Origin: Sulfolobus sp. A20 | Lineage (GTDB): Archaea; Thermoproteota; Thermoprotei_A; Sulfolobales; Sulfolobaceae | Length of the DNA: 64,000 nucleotides | Direction of reading: 5' to 3' | Assembly (NCBI RefSeq): GCF_001719125.1 | Contig: NZ_CP017006.1 | Span: forward strand, 2,122,384-2,186,383 | Shown: one piece after another, positions 20,690 to 30,975 of the stretch | How positions within the stretch are numbered: the first letter of the stretch is position 1 | Layout: every line of letters starts with the position of its first letter | Position numbers and translations under genes: made by a program | Notes under the pieces: generated by a model | What the model was told of the DNA's origin: nothing | The model's database searches: none | The model's input: the letters and a program-made list of their open reading frames with translations, nothing else

Positions 20690-23583
20690 TTTTTCTCCAC
20701 CTCTATTCCAATTTGTCTCTTTCTCTCTTTTACATGAAATCTCCAATTATCTAAAGGTAATGGTGTTTTTCCTTTACCTTCTTCAATCTTTTCAATAACT
20801 ACTGGTGTATCTTTATACCCTGGAGTACCACTACCTTTATCAAAAACTTGTCCGGTTAAGTTATTCACTCCATTTGAAGGATCAGAAGCGAACAGTGGTA
20901 TGAATATTTCTTCTCCTTGAACCCTCTCACTTACTATGGCTCTTGCCTTTATTTCTCCGCCAAACTTTGATTTCACTAGAACTAAGTCGCCATCCTTTAT
21001 TGAATACTTTGTAGCCAATTCCTTAGATATTTCCACAAATGTCTCTGGAACTTTCTTCATTATACCTTGTACTCTCCTAGTCATATTTCCAACATGGAAG
21101 TGTTCCAATATCCTACCCGTATTTACGGTAATTCTATGTACTTCATCCTTTAACTCTGGTGGTTTCCACTCCAAGGTGTATAGTTTAGCTTTACCATCTG
21201 GCATTGCAAACGCATTTACGTACAATAATGGAGTATCAGTCCCATCTTCATTTACTGGCCATAGAAGACTCTTAAATCCTTCTAGTCTTGAATAATTAAC
21301 ACCGGCAAATATTGGACATAACCTAGCTATCTCATCCATAATTTCTGAAGGATGCTTATACTTCCAATTAGCTCCTAAAGCGTTAGCGATCATTTGTATA
21401 ATCTCCCAATCTGGTTTAGACTCACCTAAAGGTTCTAAGGCCTTATAAAACCTTTGTATCCTTCTTTCCGTATTAACGAAAGTACCATCTTTTTCTAGAC
21501 TTGCGGTTGCAGGTAATATAACATCAGCTAATTTAGCAGTCTCAGTCATGAACATATCTTGAACTACAAGGAAGTCAACCTTCTCTAATGCCTGTCTTGT
21601 TAGAGGAGTTCCACAATCAACCATTACTGTATCCTCACCAACTATATATAAAGCGTGTATTTTTCCTTCCAATACCCCCTCAATCATTTGAGGGATTTGT
21701 AAACCTACTTTTCTATTTAGCTTAACTCCCCACGCATCTTCAAATTTTCTCATCACATTTTCATCATCTATCTTCTGATAGCCTGGCATATAGTTAGGTA
21801 AACATCCAAAATCACTTACTCCTTGCACATTATTATGTCCTCTCATTGGATACGCTCCAGTTCCAGGTCTTCCATAATTTCCAGTGATCAATAGAAGATC
21901 TGAGATAATTGTTGAAGTATCTGCCCCACCCAGATGTTGAGTTACGCCCATACCCCACAATATTGATACGCTTTTCGCTTCATGTATCATTTCAGCTAAC
22001 TTTATTATTTGTTCCTTAGGAACGCCAGTAACACTCTCTACGTAATCTAGTGTAAAAGCTTTGATATACTCTTTAAACTCTTCAAACCCATTTACTCTCT
22101 TTTCAATGAACTCCTTGTTCTCCCAACCTTGATCTAATATATACTTAGCAACACCTGCTAATACAGCAGCATCAGTACCCGGCTTAGGTTTGATAAACAA
22201 GTCAGCCCTCTCAGCCATCTCATGTTTCCTAACATCAATTACCACTATCTTAGCCCCCCTAATCTTTTGGGCTCTCTTTATTCTACTACCTGCTACTGGA
22301 TGACTCTCAGTAGTATTATGACCTACGATTATTATTAAATCAGCATTTTCAATATCCTTGAATGTTCCTGAATCAGCACCAAATCCGACAGTTCTCCATA
22401 AACCGACAGTAGCTGGAGCTTGACAATATCTAGCTGAGTTATCTACATTATTAGTACCTATCACACCCCTAGCTAATTTCTGAAGGAGATAAGCTTCCTC
22501 ATTGCTCATCTTATCAGATGCAATGAAACCAATGGAATCTGGGCCATATCTTTCTTTTATCTCACTAAGTCTTTTGGCAATATATGAAATAGCTTCTTCC
22601 CAAGTAGCTTCTCTAAACTTATCCCCTTCTCTTATTAAGGGTTTCGTAATTCTATCTGGGCTGTTTACGAAGTCCCAGCCGAATTTACCTTTAACGCAAG
22701 TTAGAATCCCATTAGCTGGAGACTCTGGTTTAGGCTCTATTTTAAGTATTTTCCTTCCTTTCGTCCATACTTCAAATGAACATCCTACTCCACAGTATAT
22801 GCATACTGTCTTAGTCTTCCTAATTTGATTCTCCCTAGCTTTAGCTTCTATCTCACTAAAGGTCATTAATAGGCTGAAGTTTTCCTCAGCTCTTCCGATT
22901 GCCTCTATAGCCTTTTTCTTCAAGTCTCTATTCATCCACGTAAAATATCCCGCCTCGCCTAACATTGATTTCTCCATTAATGCGTTTACTGGGCATACAG
23001 TTACGCAAGTTCCACAATTCACACACGAGGAATTACCTATTGGATTCCCATTATCCCATACTACTCTTGGTGGATTCAGATCCCAGTTGATCCATATTAC
23101 CTCATTAACAGCAAAATCTTGACATGCTTCTACACATCTTCCGCATAAGATGCATTGTGAAGGATCGTATACGTAAAATGGTCCAGTATCGTCAAGCGGA
23201 TAACCCTTATCAATGTATTTTTGGGAATTTATCCCTAATTTTATCACAGCTTCATGTAGAACACAATCCCCGTTATTATTTTCACATATACTACAATATA
23301 ATTTATGATACTTTAAGATTCTGGAAACAGCCTCCTCTCTAGCCTTTTTAGCCCTAGGACTGTCTACTGATATGTTCATTCCTTCCCTCAATTCAGTGGA
23401 ACAGGCTCTGACTAGTTTGCCGTCCACCTCTACGAGACATGAGTCACAGCTGTTTATTGGTACTAGCCCTTCATTATAACATATATGTGGTACATAAATT
23501 CCATTTTTTTGAAGCAATGATAATATGGTTTCTCCTTGATTTGCCACATACTCTTTATTATTAATACGTACTCTGATCGACAC
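20653..23583 (-). CDS. formate dehydrogenase-like molybdopterin oxidoreductase, alpha subunit
   Basis: The product has 976 residues. N-terminal [2Fe-2S] domain: Cys35, Cys46, Cys49, Cys61. Next a His-Cys3 cluster (His93, Cys97, Cys100, Cys107) and two [4Fe-4S] sites (Cys144/147/150/154 and Cys187/190/193/197). The MGD domain carries Cys261/264/268/296. Cys387 in SARYCQAP is the predicted Mo/W ligand, in place of selenocysteine. This layout is that of cytosolic NAD-type FdhA/FdhF. No diaphorase subunit is adjacent, so the electron acceptor (ferredoxin or quinone) is open. FdhD in the operon supports formate oxidation rather than another substrate. Confidence 0.92.
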   Translation of the reverse strand: MSIRVRINNKEYVANQGETILSLLQKNGIYVPHICYNEGLVPINSCDSCLVEVDGKLVRACSTELREGMNISVDSPRAKKAREEAVSRILKYHKLYCSICENNNGDCVLHEAVIKLGINSQKYIDKGYPLDDTGPFYVYDPSQCILCGRCVEACQDFAVNEVIWINWDLNPPRVVWDNGNPIGNSSCVNCGTCVTVCPVNALMEKSMLGEAGYFTWMNRDLKKKAIEAIGRAEENFSLLMTFSEIEAKARENQIRKTKTVCIYCGVGCSFEVWTKGRKILKIEPKPESPANGILTCVKGKFGWDFVNSPDRITKPLIREGDKFREATWEEAISYIAKRLSEIKERYGPDSIGFIASDKMSNEEAYLLQKLARGVIGTNNVDNSARYCQAPATVGLWRTVGFGADSGTFKDIENADLIIIVGHNTTESHPVAGSRIKRAQKIRGAKIVVIDVRKHEMAERADLFIKPKPGTDAAVLAGVAKYILDQGWENKEFIEKRVNGFEEFKEYIKAFTLDYVESVTGVPKEQIIKLAEMIHEAKSVSILWGMGVTQHLGGADTSTIISDLLLITGNYGRPGTGAYPMRGHNNVQGVSDFGCLPNYMPGYQKIDDENVMRKFEDAWGVKLNRKVGLQIPQMIEGVLEGKIHALYIVGEDTVMVDCGTPLTRQALEKVDFLVVQDMFMTETAKLADVILPATASLEKDGTFVNTERRIQRFYKALEPLGESKPDWEIIQMIANALGANWKYKHPSEIMDEIARLCPIFAGVNYSRLEGFKSLLWPVNEDGTDTPLLYVNAFAMPDGKAKLYTLEWKPPELKDEVHRITVNTGRILEHFHVGNMTRRVQGIMKKVPETFVEISKELATKYSIKDGDLVLVKSKFGGEIKARAIVSERVQGEEIFIPLFASDPSNGVNNLTGQVFDKGSGTPGYKDTPVVIEKIEEGKGKTPLPLDNWRFHVKERKRQIGIEVEKKWKREEFKPLTE

Positions 23584-23740
23584 AAGTAATTATTTACTTA
23601 AACGATTAAAAGGTTAACCCATAAATAGGTTAAAATTTTAATAAATATCTAATCTGTTAAATATTATTTGGTAAGAATGTACAAAATTACTTATTTTTAG
23701 AGAAAAGTTAAAATAAGATATTAAAAAAATTTAATAATTT

Positions 23741-24319
23741 CTAAAGTGGAAGATGGAAGCCTAAGGCGAAGTTTAGGGCTGCAGCAAAGGTTAAATACAT
23801 TAACCAAGTTGCAGTGACTAAGTGCCATAATCCCTTTACTCTGGTCCAAGTATCTGACTGTAACAGACTTGCAGGTATATCTGAAATGTATACTAAGGCT
23901 AGTAGTATGAACAATATCATAACCGGAAAATCTCTGGCTATGAAGAAGACAGTAGCACCTATTATTGAGATCCAGAGGAAAGCTATAGCCATGTATCCAT
24001 CAACCCTAGCATCACCACCTACGTACTTGTTTATCCCTAAGGCAAACCAGTGAACTCCATAAGCGGTAAACGCTAGCGCTGCCATATATGTTACTGGGCT
24101 AGATTGGAACGCGTTGAAAATAGTTAATCCTAACCATAGAATAATACCAGTAATGAATTGCAGAAACCCAGGCATCCATATTCCCCACTGTCCTAAGGAG
24201 TGATTTAGCGCTTGAGACTTTTCATTAGGATATCTGAAGAATTCTACTCCTCCATAGACATAATATCCTACTCCTAGACCGAAGAAACCTACCGCTATTG
24301 GAGGTAAAGGAGATGCCAT
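23741..24319 (-). CDS. GPR1/FUN34/YaaH-type membrane transporter
   Basis: The product has 192 residues with six hydrophobic helices. PLPPIAVGFFGLGVGYYVYG at the N-terminus, GQWGIWMPGFLQFITGIIL and AALAFTAYGVHWFALG match in order the YaaH/SatP acetate-succinate transporter pattern (NPxPLGL, GxxQxxxG, AFTSYGAFW). The AmiS/UreI channel family has a similar topology and is the main alternative. It lies 158 bp upstream of the formate dehydrogenase gene on the same strand, so a role in carboxylate or formate movement is likely but inferred. Confidence 0.68.
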   Translation of the reverse strand: MASPLPPIAVGFFGLGVGYYVYGGVEFFRYPNEKSQALNHSLGQWGIWMPGFLQFITGIILWLGLTIFNAFQSSPVTYMAALAFTAYGVHWFALGINKYVGGDARVDGYMAIAFLWISIIGATVFFIARDFPVMILFILLALVYISDIPASLLQSDTWTRVKGLWHLVTATWLMYLTFAAALNFALGFHLPL

Positions 24320-24499
24320 AAGTAGTAGTAAAGTAAGGGGAAATATAAAAGATTAATCTATTAACATTAAATCAGTAAATAATTTATATGTTAACATATT
24401 AACTTTGTGACCAACCAGAATGAAAGGCTAGGCAAATAAAGTTAATTGTATATAAAATATACGAGAAACTAAATGTTGCAAAGGTCTAGGACAAGAATC

Positions 24500-24635
24500 A
24501 CCCTAATTTGGTGAGAGCGAGAAAGTATTCTGTTCATCTTTTCACCCAACACAAGTATCTCATCCCAAAATACTTTTCAACAGTAAATAAAATTCATTTA
24601 TAGCAAAGCAACAAAATTGTTATTTACACGTATTA
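24500..24635 (-). repeat. ~135-bp interspersed repeat, copy 1 (partner at 39170-39306)
   Basis: This shares ordered blocks with 39170-39306: GGTGAG near the start, CCCAAAATAC in the middle, and AACAAAATTGTTATTTACAC against AACCGAATTGTTGCCTACAC at the end. The two copies are clearly diverged. The partner copy directly abuts a hairpin unit of the dispersed family, so this may be the interior of another long-form element that has lost its ends. It has no ORF. It lies in the gene-free part of 24320-24867, where I see nothing else but AT-rich DNA and the upstream promoter region of the YaaH-type gene. Confidence 0.5.
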
Positions 24636-24867
24636 TTGACAGAGTTGTATGTCATGTATTGAAATAAGTGGCAAACTAACGGTTAGATATGAAGAATTTT
24701 CTTGTAGCAACTATTCCACAAATTATCGCTTTCCAAATAATTATGCTTGAATTCATCTAAAGCATTATTTTTGTTGGATTATATATGTTAAAGAAAATTT
24801 TCAAAATATTTTGTACGTTTCGTATAAAGTGCGGTATGGTATTAAAACGGTTTGATATCGCCGTAAT

Positions 24868-25038
24868 TTATTGAGGTAGAAATACATTAGGATCATTTAA
24901 TTTTGTTGACAGTGGGCTAACGTAGGTACAAGCAATTAATGTGCATCTATTTTCATCTTCACATTCAAAGATTCCATATCCGCTATCACACAACAAGGTT
25001 TTTCTAACTGTGTAGAACTTTCTCTTTGTAAGACTCAT
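24868..25038 (-). CDS. cysteine-rich mini-protein, 56 aa
   Basis: A short frame reads MSLTKRKFYTVRKTLLCDSG to a C-terminal NDPNVFLPQ with a TAA stop. It has four cysteines (Cys17, Cys26, Cys32, Cys38), suggesting a small metal-binding knuckle or disulphide protein. A TATATA box at 25061-25066 lies 25 bp upstream of the ATG, exactly the spacing of a leaderless Sulfolobales gene, which is the main reason for calling it. I recognise no family. It is divergent from the MscS gene, with 140 bp between them. Confidence 0.55.
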   Translation of the reverse strand: MSLTKRKFYTVRKTLLCDSGYGIFECEDENRCTLIACTYVSPLSTKLNDPNVFLPQ

Positions 25039-25178
25039 AATTTATCTTAACTTAATCCAATATATAAGCTTTTATAAATATTTTAGTACTATTACATTTA
25101 TTAAGTTATAAGGTAAAAAATTATTTTTACTATATAATATTCGGTATGCTTATTAACCGTTAAATAATCTAATGTTAT

Positions 25179-26054
25179 ATGAACTACCGTTTTTACGTAA
25201 AGATCCTTATAATATTAGTTGTTCTAGCATTAGTTGATTATCTGGCAGGAGTTATTTTAAAGGCATTAACGTTTATTTTTCCTAAAATAGCACCCTATTC
25301 TTCAGATGTATTTACTGCAATAACAGTAATAGTTATAGCTGTAGGAGGATATTATATTATTAGAGCCGTTCAGAGCGTGTTTTACCAATACTTACTGAAT
25401 AGAGTTGAGAGAAATGTAGCGTCAACTATTAAGGTAATAATTGATGTAGTCCTTTATACAATACTTGTCATGGTAATATTAGCAGCGTTAAAAGTAAACT
25501 TAACGGGAGTATTAGTAGGAGGTGCAGTAGGAGGTATCGTAATAGGTTTAGCCGTCCAGACAATTGCTCAAAACATTTTATCTGGAATATTGGTTACGGC
25601 TAGTAGGACGGTTAAACAAAACGATGCCTTATCGTTGTCCTCATGGATTTGGGGATCTCCTATAGTTGGTGAAGTAGTAAAAGTTTCTTTATTATTCACT
25701 GACGTTAAGACGACAAATGGTAATCTTGTAAGAATACCTAACTCAGCTTTTCTAGGGAACACGGTATTCCAAAAATTGGAGTCAGAGAATTCACTTATTT
25801 ACCCGTATCAATTATTAGTTAATGCTGACGTACCGGCTAACGATTTACTTCAGCTAGCTAACAGTAATATTCAAGATTCCTTTGCTAAAGCTAGATATAA
25901 AATTCCGCAAGTGTTCTTTACGGGGAAAAACGGTGGTACAAATTCATTTACAGTTATTGTTCATTTTGAAAGAATCGATCAACTTAACGAGATATTGAAT
26001 TTAATAAATCAAGCCTTTGATAAGGCATATTGGGAATTGAAGAAAAAACAGTAA
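25179..26054 (+). CDS. mscS: MscS-family small-conductance mechanosensitive channel
   Basis: The product has 291 residues. Four N-terminal hydrophobic helices precede the pore helix GGAVGGIVIGLAVQTIAQNI, whose Gly/Ala packing is diagnostic, followed by the beta domain (VVKVSLLFTDVKTTNGNLVR, IPNSAFLGNTV). The C-terminal alpha/beta domain is short and ends in a basic ELKKKQ. It releases solutes on hypo-osmotic shock. It is monocistronic. Confidence 0.9.
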   Translation: MNYRFYVKILIILVVLALVDYLAGVILKALTFIFPKIAPYSSDVFTAITVIVIAVGGYYIIRAVQSVFYQYLLNRVERNVASTIKVIIDVVLYTILVMVILAALKVNLTGVLVGGAVGGIVIGLAVQTIAQNILSGILVTASRTVKQNDALSLSSWIWGSPIVGEVVKVSLLFTDVKTTNGNLVRIPNSAFLGNTVFQKLESENSLIYPYQLLVNADVPANDLLQLANSNIQDSFAKARYKIPQVFFTGKNGGTNSFTVIVHFERIDQLNEILNLINQAFDKAYWELKKKQ

Positions 26055-26264
26055 GATAAACAAGTAGTTTGAAACACATTTCAAATGGTATTAGATACTA
26101 TCACAAATTATGTTAGAGCTCTCTTCTAGTGCAGGATATATGATAAAAAACTCTGGGAGTTATCGTATACAGCTGATTAGAGTAATAAATCTAGATTAGT
26201 TTATTTGCTAATTACCGCGGTTTTCTTTTATAAACTGGAAAAAGAAAACCTTACAAAATAAGTA

Positions 26265-26297
26265 GAGTCTCGCCCTTAAGGGCGGGGAGGAAATCAG
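26265..26297 (+). repeat. solo hairpin unit of the dispersed family
   Basis: CGCCCTTAAGGGCG (26271-26284) is a perfect 14-bp palindrome followed by GGGAGGAAATCAG. A second tail-like GGAGAAAAGGTCAG follows at about 26308-26321. It lies in the gene-free stretch 26055-26671 with another unit at 26396; the two may be the remains of one element. Confidence 0.7.
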
Positions 26298-26395
26298 CTT
26301 TCGAGACGGAGAAAAGGTCAGATAATTAACGTTAAACGATAGAGACGTAAAGTTTAAGGTTTCCTAAATAATAATGTCCTTCATCGATATCTCAA

Positions 26396-26443
26396 TGATA
26401 AAAAGAACAGTAAACCTCGCCCTTTAGGGAGGGGAGGAGGTCA
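26396..26443 (+). repeat. solo hairpin unit of the dispersed family
   Basis: TGATAAAAAGAACAGTAAAC precedes CTCGCCCTTTAGGGAGGGG and AGGAGGTCA. It keeps the left edge (TGATAAAA), the stem and the tail, so it is one of the best solo units. The same left edge and tail recur inside a coding gene at 49418-49464. The remainder of 26055-26671 is AT-rich and shows no gene. Confidence 0.75.
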
Positions 26444-26671
26444 AAATAGTATAGTTTCTCTTGTGAGCTATTTTATTTGTATTCTTAAAGATTAATTGAG
26501 AAATCACTACTTTTCTCCTATACCATCACACAATTGAGTAACAATTCATCAAATAGATCTTTTATTGCGAAGAATCTCTCATAAGATTAATTTCCGATAA
26601 TTTATAAAAACTGAGAAAGATTTTCCTAATAAGTAATTAGAAAGTATAAAACCATATAATGCTTATATGAG

Positions 26672-27337
26672 ATGAGAGCCTTGTTAAAGGCAGTTTTCGT
26701 AGATTTCGGTAATACATTAGTTGGTTTTAAACCAGTGTTCTATGAGAAGGTTCATCAAGTAATGAAGGATAATGGGTATGATATTGAGTTAAGGAAAGTA
26801 TTTAGAGCTTTCGTAAGTGCTATGGCTAAAAACCAATATCCTAATAAAGACGGACATAATCCAGTGGACATGAGGGAATTTCTTTACTATCTAAAAATAT
26901 ATCCAAGGGAATCATTACTTAATGCATTAAGTAGGGCTGATTTGAGAGATGGTGAAGCTTTCATTTACGACGACACAGTAGAGTTCTTGGAGGGGTTGAA
27001 GAGCTTAAACTTAAAGATTGTTTTAGTCAGTAATGCATCTCCCAGAGTTCAGGATTTGTTAGATCAGTTTGAGTTAAGAAAATACTTCGACGGATTGATA
27101 CTATCATATGAGGTGCGAGCAGTAAAGCCTAACCCCAAGATATTTAGTTATGCAATTTTAAAGGGAGGTTATCCCGCAGTTCACATCGGTGACATCTACG
27201 AATTAGATTATGTTGGAGCTAGAAGATGCTACATCGAATCTATACTGTTAGATAGGGAAAACTTATATCCAGAAATTAAGGATAAGGTTAGGAATTTAAA
27301 AGAAGCCCTTAGAATAATAGAAAAGAAAGCAATCTAA
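26672..27337 (+). CDS. HAD-superfamily hydrolase
   Basis: The product has 221 residues. Motif I is [10 protein letters not shown] with the nucleophile Asp11; the usual second Asp two residues later is Gly here. Motif II is LVSNASPR, motif III KPNPKIF and motif [16 protein letters not shown] helical cap (about 20-90) places it in the subfamily I phosphatases. The DxG form of motif I lacks the general acid expected of phosphatases, so its reaction is uncertain. It is followed 60 bp later by the flavin reductase gene on the same strand. Confidence 0.85.
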   Translation: MRALLKAVFVDFGNTLVGFKPVFYEKVHQVMKDNGYDIELRKVFRAFVSAMAKNQYPNKDGHNPVDMREFLYYLKIYPRESLLNALSRADLRDGEAFIYDDTVEFLEGLKSLNLKIVLVSNASPRVQDLLDQFELRKYFDGLILSYEVRAVKPNPKIFSYAILKGGYPAVHIGDIYELDYVGARRCYIESILLDRENLYPEIKDKVRNLKEALRIIEKKAI

Positions 27338-27397
27338 TTTTAGTACCTTATAGCTAAATGAAGTTAGATTTTTAACTAACTATTAAGATTTCCACTT

Positions 27398-29080
27398 ATG
27401 TCATTGTCAACACTACTTGAACCAATAAAGATAGGAGACGTTCAAGTTAAGAATAGGTTAGCAATGTCACCGATGATAAGTAACCTAGGCACGCCTCAAG
27501 GATATCCTAGTGAGGCTCACATAGCATATTTAGCGGAGAGGGCTAAGGGAGGAGTTGGACTGATAATCACGGAATACACTTACGTCAATAACATCGATGC
27601 TAGGGGCTCAGTGAATGAATTAGGACTTTACTCAGATGAATTAATCCCAAAGTTCATGAGATTAACTGAGGTAATACATGCATTGGGAAGTAAGATTTTT
27701 GTTCAATTAGTTCACGTTGGTAGAAAAACCAGAAGGGATATTATTTGGGGAAATAAGCCAATAGCACCAAGCCCAATACCAATAATGGATGAAGTAAGGG
27801 AAATGAGTAAAGAGGATATAGAAAGAGTCAAGAACGACTTCATTAATTCAGCTATTAGAGCTAAGAGGGCTGGATTTGATGGAATAGAGTTACATGGAGC
27901 ACACGGTTACCTGATAGCACAATTCCTGTCTCCAGCTACTAATCGTAGGAGTGATGAATATAAGGAAGGTGTTAGGTTTGTTGAGGAGATTTTAAGAGGG
28001 ATAAAAGAGAAAGTAAAAATCACAGTAGGAATAAGGTTGAGCGTTACTGAATTTGACGAACAGGGATTGAATCCGGAGATTATTGCTGATATAAGCAAAA
28101 AACTTGAGAAAGCAGGAATCGATTACATACATTTGTCAGCAGGTAGAGATGGTCCATTGTCTTCTAGTATGCCGTTCTACTATGATAGAGTATCCTTCTT
28201 AAGGGAGGCTAAAATAGTTAAGGATGAAATTAACATTCCATTATTCTTAGTTGGCTCAATATTAACTTTAGAAGACGCTATAAAAGCTAGAGAAGTAGCT
28301 GACGTTGTAGTGTTAGGTAGGCAACTATTGGCTGATCCTTATTGGCTTAAGAAGAACATTAAGGGTCTACCTATAAGACCTTGCATTAGGTGCAACCAAC
28401 TGTGTAGGGGTGTAGTATATAGAGAAGTTAGATGTGATGTTAATCCAGAATTAGGCTGGGAATCATTACCTCCTCTAGAGAAAGGTAAAGGAGAAGTGTT
28501 TGTAGTTGGAGGAGGAGTGATGGGGTTAGAAGCCTCTAGAGTGTTAGCCCTAAGAGGATTTACAGTAACTTTGTATGAGAAGAACGATAAGTTAGGTGGA
28601 CAATTCTTACTCTTTAAAGATCCGTGGAAGGTAAGAGAATTCAGTGAACTTATAAACTATTATGAAAAGGAATTGAAAAGGCTGGGAGTAGAGATAAGAC
28701 TTAATAAGAAATGGGAGTGTAGTGACGATAATTGTATTACTGCTATCCCAGATTATGAAATACCTCAATTGCCAGAAGTAAAGGGGGAGAAAGTGTTAAT
28801 TGACTCAAATATTTACGCATATCATGATTACGCTTTTGAATTAGCTAAATATAATGAAGTATATATTACAGAGAGATCATTGCAAGGATTGGACAGAACT
28901 AGGCAATACTTGCTAGAGAATATGTTGATTAAAGCTGGAGTAAAGTTTGTAAAAAGTAAGGATAATATGAGATTTGATTTAGAGATTACAAAGTTCCTAG
29001 ATGATCAGCCAACAATAGGTAAGTCTATACAGAAAGGATATTGGCTAGGAAGAACATATACAACCTTTTCCACAGCATAA
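27398..29080 (+). CDS. NADH:flavin oxidoreductase/2,4-dienoyl-CoA reductase family (old yellow enzyme type)
   Basis: The product has 560 residues. An FMN barrel comes first (about 1-340; [60 protein letters not shown]). A [4Fe-4S] site follows (CIRCNQLC and a later Cys in [10 protein letters not shown]), then an FAD/NAD domain opening [20 protein letters not shown]. The usual length for this family is 640-670, so the dinucleotide domain is shortened. Typical reactions are reduction of dienoyl-CoA or enoates; the substrate here is unknown. Confidence 0.9.
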   Translation: MSLSTLLEPIKIGDVQVKNRLAMSPMISNLGTPQGYPSEAHIAYLAERAKGGVGLIITEYTYVNNIDARGSVNELGLYSDELIPKFMRLTEVIHALGSKIFVQLVHVGRKTRRDIIWGNKPIAPSPIPIMDEVREMSKEDIERVKNDFINSAIRAKRAGFDGIELHGAHGYLIAQFLSPATNRRSDEYKEGVRFVEEILRGIKEKVKITVGIRLSVTEFDEQGLNPEIIADISKKLEKAGIDYIHLSAGRDGPLSSSMPFYYDRVSFLREAKIVKDEINIPLFLVGSILTLEDAIKAREVADVVVLGRQLLADPYWLKKNIKGLPIRPCIRCNQLCRGVVYREVRCDVNPELGWESLPPLEKGKGEVFVVGGGVMGLEASRVLALRGFTVTLYEKNDKLGGQFLLFKDPWKVREFSELINYYEKELKRLGVEIRLNKKWECSDDNCITAIPDYEIPQLPEVKGEKVLIDSNIYAYHDYAFELAKYNEVYITERSLQGLDRTRQYLLENMLIKAGVKFVKSKDNMRFDLEITKFLDDQPTIGKSIQKGYWLGRTYTTFSTA

Positions 29081-29239
29081 ACCTTTTTCTATTTGTAAAA
29101 ATTTTATTTTATACTAATTTTATTAAGTATTTTTGAAAACTTAAAAGGAGAATACTATATAAAGATGGTTCCATTAAGTGAAAAATCTTCATGTAATTAA
29201 GTTTAACTATATTGTGAAAATCTTTAGGGGGAGTTCAAG

Positions 29240-29287
29240 TCTGACTTCCTCCACGTCCCTGAGGCTTTCCTCAACTTTGTAAAGCAA
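29240..29287 (-). repeat. solo hairpin unit, TTTACAAAGT-led subfamily
   Basis: Minus strand: TTTACAAAGTTGAGGAAAGC, then CTCAGGGACGTGGAGG and AAGTCAGAC. The lead TTTACAAAGT plus GAGGAAAGCCT recurs at 30976-31022 and 61101-61145, defining a second subfamily of left edges for the same stem and tail. It sits in the gene-free stretch 29081-29452. Confidence 0.7.
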
Positions 29288-29452
29288 ACTTCTAACGATT
29301 CGGAGGAAGCCCTTTCATGAATATACAAGTTCCTTGGTATTTTTAAGCCAAAATCGGAAAGTAATACTAATGTTTATTATCTAGAAACCCTTTTAAGCAT
29401 TCTTAGATAAGCTTATAAATTAGAAAATATATTTATACATTAGGTGATATGT

Positions 29453-29635
29453 ATGATAGGATTAAAGATTAGTAAGAAAAAAGAAGAAGCTAGTAATGGA
29501 AGTAAAATCTCATCAAACGCTCCTCTTTACGATATTTCTAGGCTTCCAGAAGAGTATTTGAGAAATGAATTCCCAGAGGAATGGAGAGCGTTAAATAAAG
29601 AAAAGAAATATTATAACTTTGTTTGGTATTCCTAA
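29453..29635 (+). CDS. hypothetical small basic protein, 60 aa
   Basis: I prefer the ATG at 29453 (MIGLKISKKKEEASNGSK) because GGTGAT lies 5-10 bases upstream; a GTG at 29444 is also in frame. The N-terminal half is Lys/Glu/Ser-rich and likely disordered. The C-terminal half, LPEEYLRNEFPEEWRALNKE, is helical with an aromatic end (YYNFVWYS). I do not recognise it. A GCTTATAAAT TATA-like box is at 29411-29420. It lies 210 bp before the Sso7d gene but probably has its own promoter. Confidence 0.55.
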   Translation: MIGLKISKKKEEASNGSKISSNAPLYDISRLPEEYLRNEFPEEWRALNKEKKYYNFVWYS

Positions 29636-29805
29636 AGCGATTAAATATTTTTCATATTCTGATCATTTTCTCTTAACTCCGCTTTTACACTGTTTATTCT
29701 ATAGTATATATTATTTTGAACATTATAAAATGTAGTCTTAAGCATTTAAACGTTTTTAGACCTTATAGAAATACCTTAAGTTATACTTGAGTTAAAACCG
29801 TAAAG

Positions 29806-29815
29806 TATTTTTAAG
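29806..29815 (+). promoter_or_regulatory. TATA box of the Sso7d gene
   Basis: TATTTTTAAG at 29806-29815, with a purine-rich AAAG just upstream as BRE, lies about 35 bp before the Sso7d ATG. The predicted transcript would start around 29838 with a leader of only a few bases. Strong expression is expected of this abundant protein. Confidence 0.6.
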
Positions 29816-29838
29816 AGAGTAACATAAGGTAATCTTGA

Positions 29839-30039
<201 letters not shown>

Positions 30040-30072
30040 AGCTAAGAGGAGTATATAGTTAATTTAAAGTGA

Positions 30073-30098
30073 TTTTTTTTTAAATTTTTGTGTTTTTC
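30073..30098 (+). terminator. T-rich terminator of the Sso7d gene
   Basis: Runs of 9, 5 and 5 T residues at 30073-30098 begin about 34 bp after the stop codon. Archaeal RNA polymerase terminates at such U-rich tracts without a hairpin. The following stretch to 30544 is AT-rich and I see no gene or repeat unit in it. Confidence 0.65.
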
Positions 30099-30544
30099 TT
30101 ATATTTCTAACGATTAGATCATAATAAAAACATATCATCATTACTGCTCAGTCCTGGCCACTCAAATCATCTAATTATATGGTAATGAAAAGTTATTAAT
30201 AAAGTATTAGTGAATTTATGATGTTCAAAAGGCGATAAAGGAAAGACAAAAACATTATGAACCAAACATCTAATAACTTAGGAGGATGTTAAACTAATTT
30301 TCTAGAGAAATGTCTTTATGTACTCCTAATGAGATCTTGACTTAATTAATTATGAAAATAGCGTGTTAAAAAATTTCCTAAGGGTAAAATTTCCAAACAA
30401 AAATAAGTATTTCCATGTTCTTAACACAGGTATTTAGGCAAAAGATTTATCTATCGATAATAGGGTTAAAACTATTTATTATAAAACATCTTGAAACTAT
30501 TATCACTTATACCAAGGGCGATAATAGTACCTCATAGAAGGAAT

Positions 30545-30856
30545 TTATGAAGTAAGTTTCTTCATAAGTTCATAGAAGTTTTCATAAGGATGTATCGGGT
30601 ACACGTCTACGGTTACAGAATGTCCCAACTCCTTAGTTATTGGTAAGTTCTCTAGTATTTCATCTAACTCTTCATGAGATCTGACATCTAAGATAGCAAC
30701 TACTTCTCTCTTTCCGCTTACCTTATAAAGCCCTTTAATAGTTCCAGATTTAACAGCTGAGAGTGCTGCTTCAGCTTCTTTTCTCCAAATTTCCATTAAC
30801 TGCTTCTGACTTAAACTTTCGGGCTGTTTAACCTTAAACCAAAGTAGAAACAACAT
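30545..30856 (-). CDS. muconolactone delta-isomerase-like ferredoxin-fold protein
   Basis: The product has 103 residues. MLFLLWFKVKQPESLSQKQL, then WRKEAEAALSAVKSGTIKGL, VVAILDVRSHEELDEILENL and VDVYPIHPYENF follow the muconolactone isomerase (MIase) domain pattern, a dimeric alpha-beta barrel. MIase acts in the catechol branch of the beta-ketoadipate pathway, but homologs outside that pathway are common and no ring-cleavage genes are adjacent. A carboxymuconolactone decarboxylase-family gene is at 51885. Biochemical role uncertain. Confidence 0.72.
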   Translation of the reverse strand: MLFLLWFKVKQPESLSQKQLMEIWRKEAEAALSAVKSGTIKGLYKVSGKREVVAILDVRSHEELDEILENLPITKELGHSVTVDVYPIHPYENFYELMKKLTS

Positions 30857-30975
30857 ATTTTATTCATATAATAAACTATGTTTCAAAATAAAAGTTTATA
30901 GGCGATAAAAGACTTTGTCTAAAATCTCAAAATCACTAACCTTCCTCTAAGTGAAGAATTCGAGGTTTTTTAGGC

